Assembly (NCBI GenBank): GCA_036653075.1
Contig: JAVVUQ010000089.1
Location: 1-5,773 of the forward strand
Length of the DNA: 5,773 nt
Source of the DNA: JAVVUQ01 sp036653075
Lineage (GTDB): Bacteria > Bacillota > Clostridia > Christensenellales > CAG-314
Direction of reading: 5' to 3'
Part shown: piece after piece, positions 1 to 5,570 of the stretch
How the letters are laid out: every line of letters starts with the position of its first letter
How positions within the stretch are numbered: the stretch's first letter is position 1
Position numbers and translations under genes: made by a program
Notes under the pieces: generated by a model
The model's database searches: none
Seen by the model: only the letters and a program-made list of their open reading frames with translations
What the model was told of the DNA's origin: nothing

Positions 1-1105
1 TAGCGACATTTACTGTTATTGTAACAGTACTACCGTTGAAAATAACAGGTGGTGTCGCTGCTTTTGTTACGGAAAGAAGTTTTTCTTCTTTTACTCTATA
101 CATTGCGACGTCATCGATTAAATAATCGTTTCCAGCTGCGGCAGGGCCTTCGCTTAAAATTTGAACGGTTACATTGCTAAAACTTCCAACGTTAAATTTA
201 AATCCATTTTGATACCAAATAGGAATGTTAGAAGCGGATATGTCGTTGAGTTTATGTAAGAATATTACGCTACCATCGCTGCCTAAAACTTGTAAGCCTA
301 TTTGAGGTTTAGCGTATCCGTTTGAATTTATAAGATTCAATATCCAAGCGGATAACAAGTAATCAGCGTTAGGCGTAACAGGTACGTTTTGAGTAAAAAT
401 TACAGCTCCTGGATTAGCGCCGTTAACAAGCATATATCTTCCTGTTTCAATGCCTGTTGTATGGTCTGAAACGCCCCACCAAGGACCAACGGTTTGCGAG
501 GTGTTCATAACAGTATAAAAGCCATCTGATGGAACAGTATTTGTAGTATATGTAAATCCAGGTGTTACGCTTGGATAAGGAGCGGTAGGATTAGTGGTAA
601 ATACTGCTGTTCCAGCGGGAAAAGTTCCAATTGTGCCATTATCGGCAGCGGTGATTAGGTTTGAGCCGACCATAGAAAATCCAGAAATAGTTAATGGTTT
701 ATTTCCAACAGGCCCGTCAATAAAGTTTTTGTTGGTAATATCTGTTGAAGCCACAACGACGTTAAGCAAATTGGGTGTTACGGCATCTAAAGCGTCAGCA
801 TTAGCTGGCGGAGCGAAAGAAAGGGCTGAAAGCGGCGGTTCAACTTCAGGTGGTTGTGACATTGCAATTGCGTTTATGGCGTAATTTACAGGCGATGCTA
901 AAGCGGCAGTCCCCCAACTTTCTATAATGTTATAATTTCCAGCGGGAACGTTTGTGAATTGATAAAGTCCTGTCGCATCGGTTAAAGCGACTGCGCACAA
1001 TCCCGTTGTTGTGCTATATAAGGCAACGGGGACATTTTTTATTCCCGTTGTTATTATCGGCGTATGAGTGCCATTATATGCGACATAGCCATTTACGTTT
1101 GGCAT
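1..1105 (-). CDS. Modular surface protein: SdrD/Cna-B-like domain, carbohydrate-binding-like domain, start of DUF11 (3' end outside window)
   Basis: This frame is open from an ATG at 1105 to the left window edge (368 codons, no stop), so the protein is incomplete at its C-terminus. The start is supported by AAAGGAG at 1114-1120, 8 nt upstream. Residues 1-65 read as a prealbumin-like SdrD/Cna-B domain (MPNVNGYVAY at the start; TDATGLYQFTNVPAGNYNIIES at 42-63 is the typical core). Residues about 66-135 are a Pro/Ala-rich linker ending in DITNKNFIDGPV. Residues about 136-337 resemble the beta-sandwich, carbohydrate-binding-like domain often found in DUF11 proteins (Trp pair at 209-210, GNDYLIDDVAMYRV at 325-338). 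Residues 343-368 (LSVTKAATPPVIFNGSTVTI and on) look like the first strands of a DUF11 repeat, so more repeats probably follow outside the window. There is no signal peptide. From memory, Clostridia proteins of this architecture also begin directly with the Cna-B-like domain. The role is inferred to be structural, on the cell or spore surface. It lies 140 bp downstream of the 90-residue gene on the same strand with no clear terminator between, so the two may be co-transcribed. Confidence 0.85.
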   Translation of the reverse strand, partial: MPNVNGYVAYNGTHTPIITTGIKNVPVALYSTTTGLCAVALTDATGLYQFTNVPAGNYNIIESWGTAALASPVNYAINAIAMSQPPEVEPPLSALSFAPPANADALDAVTPNLLNVVVASTDITNKNFIDGPVGNKPLTISGFSMVGSNLITAADNGTIGTFPAGTAVFTTNPTAPYPSVTPGFTYTTNTVPSDGFYTVMNTSQTVGPWWGVSDHTTGIETGRYMLVNGANPGAVIFTQNVPVTPNADYLLSAWILNLINSNGYAKPQIGLQVLGSDGSVIFLHKLNDISASNIPIWYQNGFKFNVGSFSNVTVQILSEGPAAAGNDYLIDDVAMYRVKEEKLLSVTKAATPPVIFNGSTVTITVNVA

Positions 1106-1173
1106 AATTTTTTCTCCTTTATTTATTTTCGTTTTGTAAATGAATGTTAATATTTTATAGTTATGAATTCTTT

Positions 1174-1227
1174 ATCGGTGAAATGTAGAAGTTTTGAATT
1201 AAGCGATGATTTTTTAATCGGTGAAAT
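1174..1227. repeat. Two direct copies of ATCGGTGAAAT upstream of the modular surface protein gene
   Basis: An 11-bp sequence, ATCGGTGAAAT, occurs at 1174-1184 and again at 1217-1227, 43 bp apart, in the gap between the two minus-strand genes. On the coding strand it reads ATTTCACCGAT. Both copies have a TGAATT a short way to the left. They could be a regulator's binding site or the remains of a local duplication. The sequence does not decide between these. No convincing promoter was found in this 140-bp gap. Confidence 0.5.
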
Positions 1228-1245
1228 TTGCTAAACAATTATTAA

Positions 1246-1518
1246 TTAAGCGGTTATTTCGCCTGAAAACAAGTTTAATTTGCCTTGTAAAATCATTTCA
1301 AGATTACTGATAGCGTTTAAAGTTGCTTGCACCGACGCATTTACGGCTAAAAGTTGTGATGGAGTTACACCGGGTATAGCAAGGAAAGCTTGAATTTTTT
1401 CGCCTTCTGCGTTAATGATATGCGAAAGTCCGGTTTCTTCTAAAGCTACGGATTCGATTAAATCGTTTATAGCTTGAGCTGTGGTTGTTGTGCTTGGTAT
1501 AATTACTGGCATTGACAT
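1246..1518 (-). CDS. Small helical protein with SHIINAEGEKIQ motif, probable spore/exosporium-associated family of unknown function
   Basis: The 90-residue reading frame starts at an ATG at 1518, with AAAAGGAG at 1529-1536 placed 10 nt upstream. The Met at codon 3 would be too far from this site. The short Thr-rich N-terminus (PSTTTT, 8-13) is followed by what look like two amphipathic helices: about 14-46, holding ALEETG and SHIINAEGEKIQ, and about 53-82, holding QLLAVNASVQATLNAISNLE. It has no signal peptide, membrane segment or cysteine. I recall the ALEE...HI.NAEGEKIQ pattern from short uncharacterised proteins of Clostridia and Paenibacillus, sometimes attached to collagen-like or exosporium-type proteins, but this is memory and not a search. 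A sigma-K-like promoter directly upstream suggests mother-cell expression late in sporulation. The gene may form an operon with the large modular protein downstream and is divergent from the Cys-rich pair. The biochemical function is unknown. Self-association through the helices is plausible. Confidence 0.82.
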   Translation of the reverse strand: MSMPVIIPSTTTTAQAINDLIESVALEETGLSHIINAEGEKIQAFLAIPGVTPSQLLAVNASVQATLNAISNLEMILQGKLNLFSGEITA

Positions 1519-1570
1519 AATAATATTGCTCCTTTTGTGTTTTTATTTAAAAGATACTATCTTTCTATTT

Positions 1571-1598
1571 TATCATATGTTTTATTTAACAAAATAGT
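1571..1598 (-). promoter_or_regulatory. Sigma-K-like promoter for the 90-residue protein gene
   Basis: On the minus strand an AC dinucleotide (1598-1597) is followed by 17 bp and then CATATGATA (1579-1571). This matches the Bacillus sigma-K pattern (AC, 16-17 bp, CATAnnnTA) at every defined position. The start of transcription would fall near 1564, giving a leader of about 45 nt before the ATG at 1518. The pattern is short and the region AT-rich, so chance is not excluded. Confidence 0.5.
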
Positions 1599-1665
1599 GT
1601 TGTACATCTTATTTGCGTCGTAATATTCCATATTTAATTGTAATAATTAGATAAATAGGTAAGTA

Positions 1666-1693
1666 ACAATACACATTATTATAGAATACAATA
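1666..1693 (+). promoter_or_regulatory. Sigma-K/sigma-E-like promoter for the Cys-rich pair
   Basis: AC at 1666-1667, a 17-bp spacer and AATACAATA at 1685-1693 match the sigma-K pattern with a single mismatch (C to A in the -10 element). The same -10 also fits the sigma-E element CATACAAT at 7 of 8 positions. Transcription would start about 20 nt before the ATG at 1723. It faces away from the other sigma-K-like promoter in the same intergenic region. Confidence 0.38.
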
Positions 1694-1722
1694 AAGTAAG
1701 ATACTTTAAAGGAGATATTAAT

Positions 1723-2103
1723 ATGTCAAATGATTCAAGTTATGTAACAAATAATCAAACTTGCCCAGCAGTGGGATATCAATCGGCATCGATATGCGTG
1801 CCAGTAACGATTACTCCATTTGCGCAAACGGGCGCAACCGTAACAAAATGTTGTGGCGCGGCAATAGTTACGTCGGGAAGAACGCCTTGCGAAGGCGTAA
1901 AAAATGGCGTATGTTCGTTTACGATAAGCCAAAATATTTGTGTTGCTGTTCCTGTTGCGTTTGGAGCGGTAGCGACTGTAGGCGATACGTTTGTTAATTG
2001 CAATGGAGCTTCAGCCGATGATATTTGTACGGATTGTATACCAGTCCCTACCCATCAAACAACCGACCCTAAAACCGAGTCCGTTATGGCAGCAAATGCT
2101 TAG
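1723..2103 (+). CDS. Cys-rich CCG-motif protein 1 (candidate spore-surface structural protein)
   Basis: This 126-residue frame starts at an ATG with AAAGGAG at 1708-1714, 8 nt upstream. It contains ten cysteines (14, 25, 43, 44, 56, 64, 73, 93, 102, 105). The conserved-looking core runs from ICVPVTITPFAQTGATVTK (24-42) through CCGAAIVT (43-50) and CSFTISQNICV (64-74) to the Cys at 93. The strand-like alternation of Val, Thr, Ile and Phe suggests a beta-sandwich. The tail after 105 is polar and Pro/Thr-rich. There is no signal peptide or membrane segment. I recall similar short proteins (TKCCG...V and FTISQ.ICV.VPV.FGA) annotated as hypothetical in Clostridia. A disulfide-linked structural protein of the spore surface is a reasonable inference from the Cys content, the missing signal peptide and the sigma-K/E-like promoter, but it is not demonstrated. 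It resembles Bacillus Ena appendage subunits in general type (short, beta-rich, Cys-linked) without sequence similarity that I can see. The next gene is a diverged copy. Confidence 0.85.
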   Translation: MSNDSSYVTNNQTCPAVGYQSASICVPVTITPFAQTGATVTKCCGAAIVTSGRTPCEGVKNGVCSFTISQNICVAVPVAFGAVATVGDTFVNCNGASADDICTDCIPVPTHQTTDPKTESVMAANA

Positions 2104-2107
2104 TTAA

Positions 2108-2407
2108 ATGGAAAAATTTATGCAAGATAATTGCTTGGAAAATGAAGGACATTGCCTCGCAGTATGCTCACAATGCGAAAATGTGGGCGTTTGCGTAAAA
2201 CTTTGTACCGTAGCTCAGCTAAATAGTATTAAAACTGAATGTTGCGGAGCTCCTATTGTTACCACAACGCCCTGTCAAAATAAAACAGGATGCTGCAGCT
2301 GCGATATTATAATTACACAAACTATTTGTTCGAGAATATCCATTGATTATAAAACATCAGCAGATATAAGCGAAACTGTTGTAAAATGCCTCAAAGAAAA
2401 TATTTAA
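2108..2407 (+). CDS. Cys-rich CCG-motif protein 2, diverged tandem paralogue
   Basis: This 99-residue protein has fourteen cysteines (9, 16, 20, 23, 29, 33, 45, 46, 56, 62, 63, 65, 74, 94). Its core aligns with the preceding protein: CCGAPIVT against CCGAAIVT, then CDIIITQTIC against CSFTISQNIC. Spacings agree: 9 residues between the Cys flanking TQTI/SQNI, and 20 from there to the last core Cys in both. It lacks the C-terminal tail of protein 1 and instead has an extra Cys-rich N-terminal stretch (9-33). The ATG lies 4 nt after the TAG of the upstream gene, in another frame, and no good ribosome binding site precedes it, so translation is probably coupled. Met5 (2120) is an alternative start. 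There is no signal peptide. The function is unknown. It is probably a partner of protein 1 in a disulfide-linked structure, expressed from the same promoter and ended by the hairpin at 2508-2544. Confidence 0.8.
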   Translation: MEKFMQDNCLENEGHCLAVCSQCENVGVCVKLCTVAQLNSIKTECCGAPIVTTTPCQNKTGCCSCDIIITQTICSRISIDYKTSADISETVVKCLKENI

Positions 2408-2507
2408 TACTTTTATTAGATATGAAAATAGAAAAATTTTATAGTAGTTAATCTTAATCAATCCATTGTACTTGCGTTAAATTAAAATGTAAAACCCTTT
2501 TATTTAT

Positions 2508-2544
2508 AAAAAAGCTGCGTTACAATTTGTAACGCAGTTTTTTT
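2508..2544 (+). terminator. Rho-independent terminator, probably bidirectional
   Basis: A perfect 10-bp stem, CTGCGTTACA (2515-2524) with TGTAACGCAG (2528-2537), encloses a 3-nt ATT loop. Seven T follow (2538-2544) and six A precede (2508-2513), so it can work on both strands. It lies 100 bp after the Cys-rich pair and about 200 bp beyond the end of the minus-strand leucine-rich repeat gene, and so separates the convergent units. Confidence 0.9.
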
Positions 2545-2744
2545 GAGGTGTTAAATTATAAAAATTCCGATTTATTTTTTGTAATATTTTTATTTTTTGT
2601 CGTAATTATATATTTTTTTGTGTTACATAATATCGCAAGTAATGATGTTGCACATTTTATTAATTCAAGTATATAATATACGTGTTGTTGATTTATTTTA
2701 TTTAAAAATAAAGCATTGAGTTGTTATTATGTTAAAATAATACA
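2545..2744. other. Noncoding AT-rich spacer between convergent genes
   Basis: Apart from the terminator at 2508-2544, the whole gap from 2408 to 2744 holds nothing I can support. There is no open frame with a ribosome binding site and no RNA gene. A weak all-AT inverted repeat just past the end of the minus-strand gene (about 2718-2736) has no T-run and is not called a terminator. Confidence 0.6.
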
Positions 2745-4280
2745 TTAAACTTTAGCTGCGCCTTTAAATATGAAGTTGCAATTAGATTTATTCCAAAGTT
2801 TATGCCAATTAGGCGAAGCGGTTTCCATATTGAACGTTACAGTAAGTTTATTGCAGCCATAGAATGCTTCTTTGCCAATATAGGCAACGTTGTTAATAGC
2901 AAGCGAAGATAGAGAGGTAGCGTTACGAAAAGCAGAATCGCCGATGTATGTTAAGTTTGATGGCAATACAAGCGTAGTAAGCGACAGGGCGTCTTCAAAA
3001 GCGTGAGCGCCTATATGAGATAAAGTGTCATTAATAACAATTTCTACAAATGCGGTATTTTCAAACGCATAATCACCAATTCCTTTTGTGGTTTGCGTTA
3101 TCTCAAACTTTGTAGCGTCAGTAGTTCCTTTAAAACCAATAAGCGTATTAGCCGCATATATAGCGCCGTCTAATTGATTGTTGTACCATAACGTTTTAAT
3201 AAAAGCAGATTGACCGCAACGATTAAGTTGAGAATCTATGCCAAAATTAATATTTTGTAATCGATTACAACCAAGGAAAGCTTTTTCTCCGATAGATATT
3301 ACACTATCAGGTATATCGATGGATTCCAAGCTACTATTATAACAAAAAGCGTTATCCATAATGGCGATTGTTGGAGTTATACCATTTTCAGAGGGAATAG
3401 ACAAATTTGTAAGATTTTCACCCTTTTGTGTTAATCCTTTGACTATTCCATTTTCAAAAACAAAAAGAGTTGAACACCACTTTGCCGTTAATGTTAAGTT
3501 TTTATCATAAGTCCAAACGCATTGAGTAATTTCAGCGTTGTCGGCGTACCATCCGAAAAATTCGGAATATTCGTCAGGTAGTGGTATTTCGGGAACAAAA
3601 AGACTGTTGTAGTCTACTTGCTGAATGGAAATAGGCATTGTACCAATTTCTGTTACGTATGTTACCGTATAAGTTTTTGCCTTCCACTTAGCTATAAGAG
3701 ATATGTTCTCAACAACAGGTTTTGCAAAATTATAAAGTTCATTTTTAAACATCCATCCAACAAACTCGTAACCAGTTAGTAACGGAGATTCAGGCTTGAT
3801 TATAAATCCATCTTCCGCTACTGTTTGCGCTGAAATATCGCTACCTCCACGTGAATTAAAAGTAATATTAAAAAGTGGCTTAAGACGAACGGTAACTTCA
3901 TATACTTGTGATTTACCATTGTTAAAAACACCAATATAGAATCTATTATCACCGCATACCAACGATACGGCTTTAGTTAATATAATATTAGACCCCATAA
4001 TATCAGTGCTTATACACCAAGTTGCGCCGTTAGCTACGAAAACTTTGCTACTGAAATCGTACGTTTCTGCGCCCGGCTCAACCGATGTAAAATATGTACC
4101 TTTAACTTCGGAGAAACCATCGATAAAAATACCCGTCGGTTCTTTAACTTTACTAACTGTTACACCCGTGTCATTGTTGCTGTTGGGAAGTTCAATTATT
4201 CCCATTATAAGCATAATTACAGGTACTAATGCAAGTACCAACACTCCGCATACTGCGAAAATCCACACTTTTTGTTTCAT
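2745..4280 (-). CDS. Membrane-anchored or secreted BspA-like leucine-rich repeat protein with two InlB-type B repeats
   Basis: This 511-residue protein starts at an ATG with AAGGAG at 4288-4293, 7 nt upstream. Residues 5-29 form one hydrophobic segment after MKQK (signal peptide or N-terminal anchor). Cys11 lies inside it and is not in a lipobox. Residues about 49-133 look like a cadherin-like beta domain (FVANGATWCI, CGDNRFYIGVFNNGKSQVYEV). Two InlB B-type (Listeria-Bacteroides) repeats follow: 137-199 (ITFNSRGGSDISAQTV, GYEFVGWMF, LIAKWKA) and 203-268 (YTVTYVTEIG, FFGWYA, LTLTAKW). Residues about 305-480 are BspA-type LRR_5 repeats with the typical IGEKAFLGC, IGDYAFENT, IGAHAFEDA, IGDSAFRNA and IGKEAFYGC units. 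The C-terminus has no LPXTG or other wall-sorting signal. Such proteins usually act outside the cell in adhesion or protein-protein contacts, and the ligand here is unknown. It is transcribed alone, convergent with the Cys-rich pair, and its promoter candidate is of vegetative type, so it need not belong to the spore module. Confidence 0.9.
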   Translation of the reverse strand: MKQKVWIFAVCGVLVLALVPVIMLIMGIIELPNSNNDTGVTVSKVKEPTGIFIDGFSEVKGTYFTSVEPGAETYDFSSKVFVANGATWCISTDIMGSNIILTKAVSLVCGDNRFYIGVFNNGKSQVYEVTVRLKPLFNITFNSRGGSDISAQTVAEDGFIIKPESPLLTGYEFVGWMFKNELYNFAKPVVENISLIAKWKAKTYTVTYVTEIGTMPISIQQVDYNSLFVPEIPLPDEYSEFFGWYADNAEITQCVWTYDKNLTLTAKWCSTLFVFENGIVKGLTQKGENLTNLSIPSENGITPTIAIMDNAFCYNSSLESIDIPDSVISIGEKAFLGCNRLQNINFGIDSQLNRCGQSAFIKTLWYNNQLDGAIYAANTLIGFKGTTDATKFEITQTTKGIGDYAFENTAFVEIVINDTLSHIGAHAFEDALSLTTLVLPSNLTYIGDSAFRNATSLSSLAINNVAYIGKEAFYGCNKLTVTFNMETASPNWHKLWNKSNCNFIFKGAAKV

Positions 4281-4300
4281 TGTATTACTCCTTATAGTTA

Positions 4301-4329
4301 ATTTTACTCACTTTCTGAATTTAAGTTAA
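4301..4329 (-). promoter_or_regulatory. Sigma-A-like promoter candidate for the leucine-rich repeat protein
   Basis: On the minus strand TTAACT (4329-4324) is separated by 17 bp from TAAAAT (4306-4301). The -35 matches the consensus at 4 of 6 positions and the -10 at 5 of 6. Transcription would begin within about 20 nt of the ATG at 4280. In AT-rich sequence such matches arise easily. Confidence 0.35.
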
Positions 4330-4544
4330 AACAAAGCTTTTATTTTTTATTTTAAATCGCAATCAAAAATATTTAATAGTTTTCTTTATCGCTTTTTCCC
4401 CTGCATAGGTGAGTAGCTCAATTCTAACATCACAACAGTAAGAATTTTATGTCGATAAATGAATTGATGTGTTGTCTTTTGACGTAAAACATAAGCGGTT
4501 ATTGCAATTATAACAACATAGTTTTATTTAATTTCTTTAACGCC
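4330..4544. other. Noncoding spacer between divergent genes
   Basis: This part of the gap between the leucine-rich repeat gene and the cyclotransferase gene shows no supported gene. GCAATTATAACAACATA (4504-4520) resembles the core of the tandem repeats found further right and may be an old, diverged copy. GGTGAGTAGCTCAATT near 4407-4422 resembles the 5' part of a tRNA, but no anticodon or T arm follows. Confidence 0.5.
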
Positions 4545-4573
4545 TTGACAAAATTTAATTTTTAGAGTACTAT
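4545..4573 (+). promoter_or_regulatory. Sigma-A promoter for the cyclotransferase-like gene
   Basis: A consensus -35, TTGACA (4545-4550), is followed by exactly 17 bp and a -10, TACTAT (4568-4573). Transcription should begin near 4580, just before the tandem repeats, giving a leader of about 200 nt before the ATG at 4784. Confidence 0.72.
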
Positions 4574-4591
4574 TTCTATACGAAAATATAT

Positions 4592-4724
4592 GATTTTATC
4601 ACAATTAAGACAACATAAATAATAAAACAAAGAATTATATCGCAATTAAGATAACATAAATAATAAAAACAAAGAATTATCTCGCAATTAAGATAACATA
4701 AATAATAAAAACAAAGGATTTTAT
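4592..4724. repeat. Three tandem 41-42 bp repeats in the 5' leader
   Basis: Copies lie at 4592-4632 (41 bp), 4633-4674 and 4675-4716 (42 bp each), with the first 8 bases of a possible fourth at 4717-4724. Each holds CAATTAAGA, CAACATAAATAATA or TAACATAAATAATA, and ends in AACAAAG. Copies 2 and 3 differ by a single base in the first half. Copy 3 can form TTATCT/AGATAA with an 8-nt loop; the pairing is weaker in copies 1 and 2. The repeats contain no long frame, are not separated by spacers as in CRISPR, and sit wholly inside the predicted transcript. Confidence 0.88.
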
Positions 4725-4783
4725 TAATAATATATACTAATATAATTAATTTAAAAAATATAAATAATAAGGAAAAACAAATA

Positions 4784-5233
4784 ATGGCATTATATTATAT
4801 AGCTTATGGAAGTAATTTAAATTTAAAGCAAATGGAAAAACGTTGTCCAACCGCAAAAGTTATAGCGACGACAACGCTGAAAGATTTTCAATTACTTTTT
4901 TGTGGATATGCAACGATAATAGAAAAAAAGGGGAAATCGGTACAAGTTTCAGTGTGGAGCATTGAAAAAGATGATGAATTAAACTTAGATGTTTATGAAA
5001 GATTTCCAGATCTTTATCGCAAAGAAAATGTAAAAATTAATATCAATGGAGATATACTTGTTGCTATGGTTTATATAATCAATGAAGTTGTCGCTCGTTT
5101 ACCAACGACAGATTATTTGGATATAATAAAGGAAGGCTATCAAGATATGAATTTAGATTGCCATTATTTAGATGACGCAATTGCTTTTACTAAAGAAATA
5201 ATAAAACTCGATAAATTGAATCAAACTCGATAA
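4784..5233 (+). CDS. Gamma-glutamylcyclotransferase-like (GGCT/AIG2 fold) protein
   Basis: This 149-residue protein has the length and landmarks of the single-domain GGCT-like family. YIAYGSNLN (5-13) contains the YGSN motif that binds the gamma-glutamyl substrate, and Glu72 in LDVYERFPDLYRK (68-80) sits where the family's catalytic acid is found, followed by the usual LY-R. The C-terminal part (YLDIIKEGYQDMNLD, 111-125) is also typical. Family members release 5-oxoproline from gamma-glutamyl amines or peptides in the cytoplasm. The natural substrate of this one cannot be read from the sequence. The ATG at 4784 follows a modest site, AAGGA (4769-4773), 10 nt upstream. The gene stands alone with its own promoter and a repeat-filled leader. 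Its last codons (KLDKLNQTR) and stop lie in a 19-bp tandem duplication, so the tail is probably variable. No clear terminator follows. Confidence 0.88.
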   Translation: MALYYIAYGSNLNLKQMEKRCPTAKVIATTTLKDFQLLFCGYATIIEKKGKSVQVSVWSIEKDDELNLDVYERFPDLYRKENVKININGDILVAMVYIINEVVARLPTTDYLDIIKEGYQDMNLDCHYLDDAIAFTKEIIKLDKLNQTR

Positions 5234-5241
5234 ATTGAATA
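5204..5241. repeat. 19-bp tandem duplication across the stop codon of the cyclotransferase-like gene
   Basis: The unit AAACTCGATAAATTGAAT plus one base occurs at 5204-5222 and 5223-5241, differing only in the last base. A partial third copy, AAAATCGATAA, follows at 5242-5252. The unit length is not a multiple of three, so each copy is read in a different frame. The stop TAA (5231-5233) is in the second copy. With only one copy the frame would still close at the TAA in AAAATCGATAA, ending in KNR instead of QTR. Confidence 0.85.
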
Positions 5242-5276
5242 AAAATCGATAATAAATAAATTATAACAAAACTTTA

Positions 5277-5314
5277 AATATAAAATCTTTATATAAATAT
5301 AAAATCTTTATATA
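5277..5314. repeat. Second 19-bp tandem repeat downstream of the gene
   Basis: AATATAAAATCTTTATATA occurs twice in a row (5277-5295 and 5296-5314), with a decayed third copy after it. The junction creates a perfect 16-bp palindrome, ATCTTTATATAAAGAT (5304-5319), followed by a run of six T (5324-5329). It might serve as a weak terminator for the upstream gene, but the stem is almost all A/T. Confidence 0.75.
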
Positions 5315-5570
5315 AAGATAAAATTTTTTATTGCAATTATATTTCGCAAAAAAGTTTAGGTGGATAAAGTTCAACAACAAATTATATTTTATATAAGCTC
5401 AAAAAATGATGCAGTAATATTTAGATTAGTTTATAATTATCAATTCCATACAATTATACCTTATTTTATATGAGAATAAATATTAATATGTGATATTTAG
5501 TTATCTTTTTCATAAAATTGATATATTATTTAAATTTGTAAAAATAATTAAAAATAGTGCGCAAAAGTAG
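5315..5570. other. Noncoding AT-rich spacer
   Basis: I see no supported gene, RNA gene or further repeat between the 19-bp repeats and the promoter at 5571. Stops are frequent in all frames. Confidence 0.6.

Noticed and set aside
594..884. 96-codon open frame on the plus strand
   Set aside because: It lies antisense inside the modular surface protein gene, has no ribosome binding site and encodes no recognisable domain, while the minus-strand frame gives clear Cna-B-like and DUF11-like sequence.
1735..2003. Three further open frames (65, 78 and 74 codons) overlapping the first Cys-rich gene
   Set aside because: None has a ribosome binding site or family features. The frame at 1723-2103 has a strong site and a paralogue next door, so these are shadows.
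2718..2736. Terminator for the leucine-rich repeat gene on the minus strand
   Set aside because: The inverted repeat is short and all A/T in its stem, and lacks a following T-run. The bidirectional hairpin at 2508-2544 is the better candidate.
4006..4329. 107-codon open frame on the plus strand with hydrophobic stretches
   Set aside because: It is the antisense of the leucine-rich repeat protein's N-terminal region. Its hydrophobicity mirrors the signal/anchor segment, and no ribosome binding site precedes it.
4407..4440. tRNA-like start (GGTGAGTAGCTCAATT)
   Set aside because: Only the acceptor and D-arm beginning resemble a tRNA. No anticodon stem, T arm (GGTTCRANNCC) or 3' acceptor strand follows.
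4592..4724. CRISPR array
   Set aside because: The units are contiguous 41-42 bp tandem copies without unique spacers, are A/T-only over most of their length, and no cas gene is present.
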